DNA of 34,734 bases from a virus, in the IMG/VR virus record IMGVR_UViG_3300035703_000262, positions 1-34,734 of that record. One strand, written 5' to 3'. Position numbers and translations under genes: made by a program. The notes under the pieces are model-generated. The model was not told the origin of the DNA and ran no database searches. It saw only the letters and a list, made by a program, of their open reading frames with translations. Shown here piece by piece: positions 1 through 6,216 of the stretch; within the stretch, counting starts at the first letter, position 1; every line of letters begins with the position of its first letter.

Positions 1-2
1 CA

Positions 3-266
3 CCTTTTGAATTACGCGAAGCAATTTCACAAGCCGATTGGTCAAAGCAAGAGTTTAAAGACCTTGCTGGGTTGCTTTGTGATCTTTGGATTGCGGCGGA
101 AGAAAATCAAAGGCAGGTGAATATTTTGCCGTGGTTTTTTGACGAATCTGGAGATTGGTCAGGAGTACACTTAACTTGCGTGCGTAAGGATTTTTGGAAA
201 CAGTGGCAAGACGGCGCGTTTAACGACGTGTCTTTGGTGTTGTCAAAGTTGAGGGCTATAAAATGA
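3..266 (+). CDS. Hypothetical protein, 5'-truncated by window edge
   Basis: The frame is open from base 3, with no stop, until TGA at 264-266. A TTG at 72 could act as a start, but the frame continues upstream without one, so the gene most likely begins outside the window. The visible 87 residues are rich in Trp and acidic residues (for example DLWIAAEE and WFFDESGDWSG) and show no motif I recognise. The stop overlaps the next ATG by 4 bp (ATGA at 263-266), so it belongs to the coupled leftward operon. Function unknown. Confidence 0.6.
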   Translation, partial: PFELREAISQADWSKQEFKDLAGLLCDLWIAAEENQRQVNILPWFFDESGDWSGVHLTCVRKDFWKQWQDGAFNDVSLVLSKLRAIK

Positions 267-499
267 CCGAACAAGATAGAGTTACTTGTCCGTTTTGTGA
301 TGCACAAATACACCTTGCTCAACACCCGGCGCTGACAAACCAAACAGGTGCGCTTTGTCCGCTGCTAGGGTACTCCTTCTCATGGGAACAATGGGCCATG
401 CGCCCACCAAAAAAGGAATGCGGCGATATTCCAAAAATTAAAAGTGAGGTTGAGTGGCTTAGGTTAATGGTGGAAAAGTTTGTGGGTGAATTGAAGTGA
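263..499 (+). CDS. Small putative zinc-ribbon protein
   Basis: 78-residue protein starting at ATG 263 inside the ATGA overlap with the preceding gene. A CPFC knuckle (C9, C12) is followed by H17, H21 and C32, which could complete a zinc site. The C-terminal third is a charged amphipathic helix. Small zinc ribbons of this type are frequent in phage accessory regions and often bind nucleic acid or protein, but the role here is unknown. It ends in a GTGA overlap (496-499) with the following HTH gene, which suggests translational coupling. Confidence 0.6.
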   Translation: MTEQDRVTCPFCDAQIHLAQHPALTNQTGALCPLLGYSFSWEQWAMRPPKKECGDIPKIKSEVEWLRLMVEKFVGELK

Positions 500-780
500 A
501 GTCGATCATGATGGATATTTCTGAGGCGGAAGTTTCAACGCTAATGGACATTGCGAAGTCAATTTTGCGCGTGGTTGGTCCTATTAAAAAGAGGTTAAAC
601 GCGCGAAAATCATTACAAAAGGCGCTGGCGAATGGGTCGCGTATTGGGCGCAAAAGAAAGCGCGATGACGCCTTAATTTTGAGAGCAAGGAAGAAAGGCA
701 TGTCTATGCGAGAGATCGCCAAACTAGCGGAAGTCTCCCTATGGTCGGTTCAGAGATCGCTAAAGGATGCCAAAAAATGA
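496..780 (+). CDS. Resolvase-type HTH DNA-binding protein
   Basis: 94 residues from GTG 496, which overlaps the upstream stop as GTGA; ATG 508 and 511 are in-frame alternatives. The C-terminal half reads GRKRKRDDALILRARKKG followed by MSMREIAKLAEVSLWSVQR. This is the arrangement of the helix-turn-helix at the C-terminus of serine resolvases and invertases (basic GR-K arm, then a trihelical HTH). No catalytic serine recombinase domain is present; the N-terminal half is a short helical segment. The likely role is a small site-specific DNA-binding or regulatory protein. The stop overlaps the ATG of a 10-codon ORF at 777. Confidence 0.7.
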   Translation: MKSIMMDISEAEVSTLMDIAKSILRVVGPIKKRLNARKSLQKALANGSRIGRKRKRDDALILRARKKGMSMREIAKLAEVSLWSVQRSLKDAKK

Positions 781-809
781 AACACCAATTTTTAGGAGGT
801 TACAAATGA
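777..809 (+). CDS. Ten-codon leader mini-ORF (MKHQFLGGYK)
   Basis: ATG 777 sits in an ATGA overlap with the HTH gene stop, and its own TGA (807-809) sits in an ATGA overlap with the next gene's ATG at 806. It therefore bridges two real genes exactly. Its codons contain the strong Shine-Dalgarno AGGAGGT used by the gene at 806, so ribosomes reading it would pass over and unmask that site. Its first 18 nt (ATGAAACACCAAtTTTTA) recur with one mismatch at 1284. A translational-coupling leader is inferred; it could also be the remnant of a duplicated gene start. Confidence 0.45.
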   Translation: MKHQFLGGYK

Positions 810-1072
810 AAAGATTAGTTGAAGAAGTATCGGGCGAAGGACTTGAAAAATTACTTGGTGAGCGCGTGATATTAATGTGTGGCGCATATTTTTACGAGGG
901 TAAGCTGGTAGGCGTCAATGCGACAGACGTGGTTATCCAAGATCCTCATATTGTTTTCGACGCTGGCGAGTGGGTTAAGAAAGGGTATGTCACTGAGGAA
1001 AAAATAGCGCATGCCGATGAGTGGTACATTCGCACCGCTTCGATTGAAAGCTACGGGAAATCTAAAAGATGA
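806..1072 (+). CDS. Sm-like small phage protein
   Basis: An in-frame ATG lies at 767, but ATG 806 is preceded by TTTAGGAGGT at 4-5 nt spacing and is chosen as the start, giving 88 residues. The alternating beta pattern (GERVILMCGAYFYEGKL, then GVNATDVVIQDPHIVF, then a final WYIRTASIESYG strand) resembles small Sm/Hfq-like beta-barrel proteins seen in other phages; this is fold-level inference only. It ends in an ATGA overlap (1069-1072) with the Arg/Ser repeat ORF. A role in binding RNA or DNA is possible but not shown. Confidence 0.6.
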   Translation: MKRLVEEVSGEGLEKLLGERVILMCGAYFYEGKLVGVNATDVVIQDPHIVFDAGEWVKKGYVTEEKIAHADEWYIRTASIESYGKSKR

Positions 1073-1287
1073 GTAAAGGTTATCGTGTGTATCTTCGTGG
1101 CCGGTCGCGTTCGTGGGCGGGGTTGCGGTCAAGATCGCGTTCGGGGGCGTGTTCGCGTTCGCGTTCGTGTTCGTGTTCGTGTTGGTGGTCGCGTTCGGGT
1201 TCGCGTTCGTGGTCGTGGTCGGGTTTGCAGCCATGGTCGCGTTCGGGTTGGTATTCGCGTCCACGTTCTCGTTCAGGAGTGTTATGA
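1069..1287 (+). CDS. Low-complexity Arg/Ser-repeat protein
   Basis: 72 residues from ATG 1069, bracketed by ATGA overlaps at both ends (1069-1072 and 1284-1287). From about residue 10 every second residue is Ser (TCG) and the intervening one is Arg, Gly, Cys or Trp (CGT, GGT, TGT, TGG), as in RSRSGSRSWSWSG. The DNA is a degenerate hexanucleotide repeat, so nearly all six frames are open; the frame is selected here by stop-start coupling, not by length. Resembles RS-type low-complexity tails. Whether it is a functional protein or a coupling spacer is unknown. Confidence 0.45.
   Translation: MSKGYRVYLRGRSRSWAGLRSRSRSGACSRSRSCSCSCWWSRSGSRSWSWSGLQPWSRSGWYSRPRSRSGVL
1100..1278 (+). repeat. Degenerate hexanucleotide repeat (NGTTCG type)
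   Basis: About 180 bp in which TCG recurs nearly every 6 bp (cgttcg, tgttcg, ggttcg, tggtcg), with the purest run at about 1150-1180. The period is two codons, so gain or loss of one unit keeps the frame. The G/T-rich top strand and the lack of stops leave all six frames open. This favours replication slippage and length variation between relatives. Confidence 0.8.
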
Positions 1288-1388
1288 AACACCAACTTTT
1301 AAACGGCTGGACGCCGCACGAAGTTTTTGAAGCGTGGATTAGAGGCGGAGGCGAACTGTACCCATGGGTGGTAGAAACCCCCCCCTAA
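1284..1388 (+). CDS. Small hypothetical protein (34 aa)
   Basis: ATG 1284 lies in an ATGA overlap with the Arg/Ser ORF and has AGGAG just upstream (1275-1279). The product begins MKHQLLNGW and continues with an amphipathic segment and a Pro-rich end. Its first 18 nt nearly repeat those of the mini-ORF at 777, suggesting a duplicated 5' end. A longer frame starting at 1113 is open only because it runs through the repeat. Function unknown. Confidence 0.45.
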   Translation: MKHQLLNGWTPHEVFEAWIRGGGELYPWVVETPP

Positions 1389-1449
1389 GTTCTTGGAGGG
1401 GAGGGGCTAAGGTAAGGAATGTGTCGCCATGATGACAAGGAGTGTCGCT

Positions 1450-1497
1450 ATGCAGTATTCGTCGGCCAAGTCCGACATAAACTTTTTCGGAACGTAA
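1450..1497 (+). CDS. Possible 15-codon mini-ORF before zinc-ribbon gene
   Basis: In the 122-nt gap 1389-1510, ATG 1450 has AAGGAG (1437-1442) at 7-nt spacing and reads MQYSSAKSDINFFGT to a TAA at 1495-1497. The TAA touches the Shine-Dalgarno of the next gene. It contains the short inverted repeat GTCGG...CCGAC. It could be a second coupling leader like 777-809, but its length gives no statistical support. Confidence 0.2.
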   Translation: MQYSSAKSDINFFGT

Positions 1498-1510
1498 AGG
1501 AGAAACTTAA

Positions 1511-1708
1511 ATGGAAGGCTACTTAATGTCAGACGATCACGGCTATACACACATCTGCCCGAAGTGTACGAAACGCTACGGTGCACAAGTAAAAGGCGTG
1601 AGAACACTAACCATAAAACACTGCCAACCGTGCGAAAAGAAAGTCGCAGAAGAAAAAAATAAGCCGCAACGAAGCTCCAACCCAAGAGTGGCTCGACCGA
1701 TCTTCTGA
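1511..1708 (+). CDS. Small zinc-ribbon protein
   Basis: 65 residues from ATG 1511, with AAAGGAG about 8 nt upstream; ATG 1526 is a weaker alternative. Two CxxC knuckles (C16/C19 and C38/C41, 18 residues apart) form a classical four-Cys zinc ribbon, followed by a Lys/Arg-rich tail. Such proteins often bind nucleic acid. It is the last gene before the packaging module; nothing in its sequence specifies a partner. Confidence 0.6.
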   Translation: MEGYLMSDDHGYTHICPKCTKRYGAQVKGVRTLTIKHCQPCEKKVAEEKNKPQRSSNPRVARPIF

Positions 1709-1726
1709 GAAAAAAGACTACATATT

Positions 1727-1753
1727 TCGTCTATACTCGATATAGTGGGACGA
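1727..1753 (+). promoter_or_regulatory. Imperfect inverted repeat upstream of terS
   Basis: CTATA (1731-1735) and TATAG (1741-1745) flank CTCGA, and the outer arms TCGTC (1727-1731) and GACGA (1749-1753) are also complementary. The site lies in the only gap between the accessory operon and the packaging genes and contains TATACT and TATAGT hexamers that could be -10 boxes. No convincing -35 is seen. It may be an operator or promoter; the evidence is palindromicity and position only. Confidence 0.3.
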
Positions 1754-1787
1754 AACGATCTTTGTCCGTATATACCAAGCGAGCATC

Positions 1788-2381
1788 ATGGACGAAACCA
1801 ACCCGCCAGAATCACAGGAAAAAAAAGAAACTACGAGCGCAGGGACGCGCCGTAGTAAAGACGACTTGGATAAGGAAATTGCAGAAGGATTTCAAAGCCT
1901 TCCGGTCGATGAGAAAATTCTGGCCTTCCTTTATAAGTACCCAGATGCAACGGTAAGACAGATCGCAGCGGTGGTCGGCGTATCGAAGACGGTCGTGCAT
2001 CGTCGCATGAAGAAGCCGTCGTTTAAGCGTGCCTATAAAGAGATGAAAGCCGACGTGCTCATGCTTATGGGCAGAGCGAAGATTATGGCGATGCGTCGGA
2101 TTATGGAACTCATTAAGTCAGAAGACGAGAACATAGCCCTTCGCGCTTCTCTCGGCGTTCTTCAGGGCGAGTTGCAGGGTGAAAGTCTTGCACGCTTTGC
2201 CGAGGTGGGCGGAAATATTACCTACGCTGTTCAGTTCGGCGAATCTGGTCAGGTCTTTAATAAGATGATCCGTGTGCCTTCAGGTACTAATGTCGAGAAG
2301 GTAATCGAAGCAAACGTCGTAGACACGAAAGACGTGCTACCTCAAAACACGCTGGAGCTTCTTAAAGGTGTCGAGACTTAA
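1788..2381 (+). CDS. terS: Terminase small subunit
   Basis: 197 residues, directly upstream of and overlapping the large terminase by 14 bp. Residues about 45-75 form a helix-turn-helix (ATVRQIAAVVGVSKTVVHRR) followed by KKPSFKRAYKE, as in the DNA-recognition domain of small terminases that bind pac/cos and load DNA into TerL. A central helical oligomerisation region and a beta-rich tail follow. ATG 1788 has only a weak ribosome site (GCGAG), so the start is less certain than the gene. The assignment rests on the HTH, the size and the adjacency to TerL. Confidence 0.75.
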   Translation: MDETNPPESQEKKETTSAGTRRSKDDLDKEIAEGFQSLPVDEKILAFLYKYPDATVRQIAAVVGVSKTVVHRRMKKPSFKRAYKEMKADVLMLMGRAKIMAMRRIMELIKSEDENIALRASLGVLQGELQGESLARFAEVGGNITYAVQFGESGQVFNKMIRVPSGTNVEKVIEANVVDTKDVLPQNTLELLKGVET

Positions 2382-3798
2382 CGCTGAACTGCCTGAGATG
2401 CAGCCGCAGCAACATATTATAAAACTCGCACAGCCGCACAGCGAGAAGCAGCGCGTCATAATGCAAGCTCTTATCACGCCGGGAGTCAGAGAGATCTGGG
2501 TGCCGTGCGGTACTAAGTTTGGAAAGACGTTTGCAGCGGCTTCTGCCGTTTGCGCTCGTGCTCCATTTTCTCCTGGCGGTCTGATTCGCTGGATCGCTCC
2601 GATCTATAGTCAGTCGAAGATAGGGTTTAACTACATCCGTCGCATGATGCCCGGCGAGCCGCTGGTAAAGATCAACAAAGCTGAGCTGTCTATTCACTTC
2701 AATCCGACCGATACATCGATAGAGATCAAGTCGGGCCGTAATCCAGAAGACCTAGAAGGTGAAGCAACGTCGGCAAACGTACTCGACGAAGTCGCGAAGA
2801 TGACGCGCCAGGTCTACGATTCGACCAAGACGACGACGACTGTTACTCGTGGTCCGATTCTTGCCATTTCTACGCCTCGCGGAAAGAACTGGTTCTATAC
2901 GAAGTGCATGGAAGCTCGCGAAAGAATGCAATGGGATCTGCGACGAGGCAAGCCGCCAACGATTCTCTATATAACCGCACCTTCAACTGATAACCCTCTT
3001 GTATCTGCCGAAGCCGTTGAAGATGCTCGCAGAGGTCTGCCCGACCGCCTCTTTCGACAGTATTACCAAGCGGAGTTCATAGACGATGGTTCGGTCTTTG
3101 CCGGGTATCGCGACTGCATAGCCGGAGAAGCCATCGAGACGATAGATAAGTCGCAGCGGTGGTTTCTTCCAGGATACGACACAACTAAAGGTCAAGTTGT
3201 CATAGGCGCCGATTGGGCAAAGACTAAAGACTGGACCGTCTTTGTCGCTATAGACGTACCCACGCGAAGGATCGTAGCCTTTCAGCGCTTTCACAAAACA
3301 CCTTATACCGAAGCAGTAGGTCGCCTAATACGTTTCTCAAAACAGTTTGCAGATGTGATAGTGATCAATCACGATAAGACTGGACTAGGTGGAGTTATCG
3401 ACGATCTACTTGCAAATAGTGACATACCTTATAACGGCATAACGTTTACAAACTCGTTCAAAGCAGAAGAAGTAGCAAAGCTAATTACAGCCTTCGAGCA
3501 GAAACTATTGACTATACCTAATTGGTCTCATCTTCTAGATGAACTAGAGTGCTATGAGGTAAAGGCAACACCGACCGGAAACATGACCTATGCCGCTGCA
3601 GAAGGTAAGCACGACGATATAGTTTCAGCTCTCATGCTTGCCTACTCAGCCTTGTCGCAGTACGCTGACGCAGTCTACGACGTTCGCTTCGTGGAAGGAA
3701 ATAAGATCGTTGACGCCTACGGCTCCGAGGTAAAGGATACGCAGAGTCCTATCGAAAGGTATTACCAAGACATTGTAGGCATGAGCGACGACGATTAG
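2368..3798 (+). CDS. terL: Terminase large subunit (ATPase-nuclease)
   Basis: 476 residues from GTG 2368. This is the packaging motor that cuts concatemeric DNA and pumps it into the prohead. Walker A-like GTKFGKT is at residues 48-54 and Walker B ANVLDE ends at D140/E141. The RNase H-like nuclease domain shows GADWAKTKDWT (D282), INHDKTG (D336) and KHDDIVSALM (D416/D417), consistent with the three metal-binding acidic positions of the family. Length is typical. The 14-bp overlap with terS suggests coupled translation. The portal gene follows 33 bp downstream. Confidence 0.95.
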   Translation: MSRLNAELPEMQPQQHIIKLAQPHSEKQRVIMQALITPGVREIWVPCGTKFGKTFAAASAVCARAPFSPGGLIRWIAPIYSQSKIGFNYIRRMMPGEPLVKINKAELSIHFNPTDTSIEIKSGRNPEDLEGEATSANVLDEVAKMTRQVYDSTKTTTTVTRGPILAISTPRGKNWFYTKCMEARERMQWDLRRGKPPTILYITAPSTDNPLVSAEAVEDARRGLPDRLFRQYYQAEFIDDGSVFAGYRDCIAGEAIETIDKSQRWFLPGYDTTKGQVVIGADWAKTKDWTVFVAIDVPTRRIVAFQRFHKTPYTEAVGRLIRFSKQFADVIVINHDKTGLGGVIDDLLANSDIPYNGITFTNSFKAEEVAKLITAFEQKLLTIPNWSHLLDELECYEVKATPTGNMTYAAAEGKHDDIVSALMLAYSALSQYADAVYDVRFVEGNKIVDAYGSEVKDTQSPIERYYQDIVGMSDDD

Positions 3799-3831
3799 AA
3801 TAGAGGACGAGCACCTATCACGGAGGATCGG

Positions 3832-6201
3832 ATGAACCGTCGAAGAAAAATAACCCGTCAGAAGCCAATGTTTGAATCTGACGAGGACGAGGTTCAGTCG
3901 TACCAAGATATGGTAGCTGGCTTTAAGTCGTTTCAGGATATGACTCGTGGTGATGATATGGCTGGAGGTATCTGGGAAGCCGATACTAAAGCCATCGTAG
4001 ACGCCATGACTCTGAAGGCTATGTTTTTCTCGGAAGACTGGGTTTACATAACGACTGATCTGATTGCGGGAATCATTTCCAATCAACCGCTGAAGGTCGT
4101 AAAAAAACAGATGATCGATGGTCAAAAAGTAGAGGAAGATCTTCCTGGACATCCTCTGCTGCAACGTTTTGAGAGTCCAAACAACTATCAGGACTATCAT
4201 GCGTGGATGTACTGCACGACGGTAGACCATACCATTCTAGGAAATGCTGTGATATGGGCACCAAAGATGTCCAATCAGCTTTTAACTATTCCAGGTGAAT
4301 CAATATCAATACGCTTTGATCGAGCCGGAAAGATCGAGCGATACATTGCCTCTCAGTATACGACGGAAGATGGCTACCTAGCAGACGACAAGTCTATAGC
4401 TTCGTTTGTGAAAGAGGAAATCATTCACATTCGCCGACCTAACCCGTCGTCACTTATGTGGGGTCTTTCTCCGTTCGTTCCAGGATCGAAGTCGGTTCTT
4501 TTCAATCGCTACTCGTCCGAATACTTAAACTCGTTCTATCTAAAAGGCGCAACTCCTGGTCTTGCTTTGGAGATGGATAAGGATGCGAACGAGAAAGTAA
4601 TACTTCGCCTTATGCGCTCGTTCGAGGCTGCTCATACCGGACGCCGTAACCAGCGCAGACCTATGATGCTTCCCAAGGGCGTGACGGTAAAGCAGGTAGC
4701 TACGTCGTTAGGAGATCAGCACCTTACAGAGCACGTTAATCAGAATCGCGAAACTATCATGAACCTTTTGCGCGTACCTAAACACGCTTTGTCTTTGCAG
4801 GCCGCGGCAGGTCTAGGAAGCGAAGAACATCGTCAAGCTATGCGTAACCTTTGGGCTATGGCTATAAAGCCTATTATGTCTATGATTTCAGGATCTTTGA
4901 CGAAACACTTTGCAGGTGAGCTAGGTCCTGGTCTTCAAGTTGACTTCGACCTATCGAACGTAGAGATCCTTCAAGACGACGAATCTGCAAAAGCAGACCT
5001 AGCTACGAAGATGCTAACGACTCATACCCTTAACGAGGTTCGTAAGAAAGTCTATAAGATGGAGCCTTTGCAAGGAGGTGACACCACTCCTGGCACTCAG
5101 CAAGCGCAAGGCGAAGGTTTTGGTTTTCCTTTTGGTCTATCGTCTGTCGCGCAGCAGACAGCTTCAATTCAGACTCAGCCTGTTTTACAACAGTCAGCAG
5201 CTCCAGTTACAGCAACAGACTCTTCAGAAGCCGTAGATGACGATAAGTCGAAAGCACCAAACAAGCTCAAGGCTGATAAGGAAAAGCTCTCGGTTTGGCT
5301 TAAAGGTAAAGACGACTGGTGGAATAAGCGAGAGCAAACGATCGCTGCAGGCGCTAAGAAAGCCATTGCAGACGTTGAGCGTTTCATGCTGGAGACGTTC
5401 TCCGACATGGCTTCTACCATTATTTCAACGTCGTCGAAGTACCTTAAGGCTAAAGGCTTCTTTGTAGTCGAAACCAAAGCTACTGAAGCAGGTAATCCTC
5501 AAGTCACTTTGGTAAAGAAAGCAGAGCTACGTCGTCGCCTTCGCGCAGCACTTGAGCGCATGGAAGAAAAGTGGGTTGATTCTTATAAAAAGAAGCTCAA
5601 GGAGACTGTCGAGCTAGGCTACGACGCTGCAATGAATATCCCGTTTGGTATGCCGTCGAAAGACGAAATTCAAGCTCTTAAAGAACGATCCGAATCTCTT
5701 AGGGAAGAAGCCCTAGAGGAACACGCGCAAAGGGCGTTCAAATACCTAAACGAAACGACGCTTGAAGACGTCTTCTGGACTATCGAGCAGAGTATCAAGA
5801 AGGGTAAAGACCTTGACGGTATTGCAAACGACTTGCGCGAGAAGTTCTCGAACGTAGAGCAGATCGGTGCGCGAGCGATGACGATAGCCAGAACCGAGTC
5901 GATGATAGCCGTATCTCTCGGCCAAGCAGCGTCGATGAAAGACGCAGCAACGGTCGTTCCTAATCTTAAAAAGATGTGGCTGACGGCTAACGACGACCGA
6001 GTAAGGGATAGTCACGAAGCGTTGAATGGCGACGTGGTAGACTGGGATCAAGCGTTCGACAACGGTCTATTCTTTCCACGAGATCCGCAAGGCGAAGCTG
6101 GTGACATTATAAACTGCCGCTGTACTTGGGTGACTTTACCTGCCGATCAGATGGAGTCCCTAGTCGAAGAAAACCCAGACCTCGAAGCCGATGAGGTTTA
6201 A
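3832..6201 (+). CDS. Portal protein fused to MuF-like head morphogenesis domain
   Basis: 789 residues; ATG 3832 follows CACGGAGGATCGG. Residues about 50-400 match an HK97-type portal (for example IRRPNPSSLMWGLSPF and RVPKHALSLQAAAG), the dodecameric channel at the capsid vertex. A Gln/Ala/Ser-rich linker (about 415-475) leads to a helical region and a C-terminal SPP1 gp7/MuF domain, seen in AMTIARTES, MWLTANDDRVRDSHEALNG (about 715-733) and GDIINCRCTW near 757-766. Portal and MuF are usually separate genes; here they are one uninterrupted frame. No toxin domain follows the MuF end. Confidence 0.92.
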   Translation: MNRRRKITRQKPMFESDEDEVQSYQDMVAGFKSFQDMTRGDDMAGGIWEADTKAIVDAMTLKAMFFSEDWVYITTDLIAGIISNQPLKVVKKQMIDGQKVEEDLPGHPLLQRFESPNNYQDYHAWMYCTTVDHTILGNAVIWAPKMSNQLLTIPGESISIRFDRAGKIERYIASQYTTEDGYLADDKSIASFVKEEIIHIRRPNPSSLMWGLSPFVPGSKSVLFNRYSSEYLNSFYLKGATPGLALEMDKDANEKVILRLMRSFEAAHTGRRNQRRPMMLPKGVTVKQVATSLGDQHLTEHVNQNRETIMNLLRVPKHALSLQAAAGLGSEEHRQAMRNLWAMAIKPIMSMISGSLTKHFAGELGPGLQVDFDLSNVEILQDDESAKADLATKMLTTHTLNEVRKKVYKMEPLQGGDTTPGTQQAQGEGFGFPFGLSSVAQQTASIQTQPVLQQSAAPVTATDSSEAVDDDKSKAPNKLKADKEKLSVWLKGKDDWWNKREQTIAAGAKKAIADVERFMLETFSDMASTIISTSSKYLKAKGFFVVETKATEAGNPQVTLVKKAELRRRLRAALERMEEKWVDSYKKKLKETVELGYDAAMNIPFGMPSKDEIQALKERSESLREEALEEHAQRAFKYLNETTLEDVFWTIEQSIKKGKDLDGIANDLREKFSNVEQIGARAMTIARTESMIAVSLGQAASMKDAATVVPNLKKMWLTANDDRVRDSHEALNGDVVDWDQAFDNGLFFPRDPQGEAGDIINCRCTWVTLPADQMESLVEENPDLEADEV

Positions 6202-6216
6202 TAAGGAGCTATGACG

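Noticed and set aside
872-1264. Reverse-strand Asn/Thr/Ala repeat ORF over the hexanucleotide repeat
   Set aside because: All six frames are open there because of the repeat. Only the 1069 frame is bracketed by stop-start overlaps.
1113-1388. Longer hydrophobic forward frame through the repeat into the 34-aa ORF
   Set aside because: Its Phe/Val/Ala-rich part comes from the repeat and lacks a ribosome site. The start at 1284 with AGGAG and ATGA overlap is better supported.
1709-1760. Sigma-70 promoter upstream of terS
   Set aside because: TATACT and TATAGT hexamers exist, but no -35 box at 16-18 bp spacing was found. Only the inverted repeat is reported.
1762-1956. 64-codon ORF overlapping the start of terS
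   Set aside because: It is out of frame with the HTH-bearing small terminase, Lys/Arg-rich without structure, and has no ribosome site.
3646-4230. 194-codon reverse-strand ORF across the terL-portal junction
   Set aside because: It overlaps two certain genes and the product has no domain pattern. Antisense openness follows from forward codon use.
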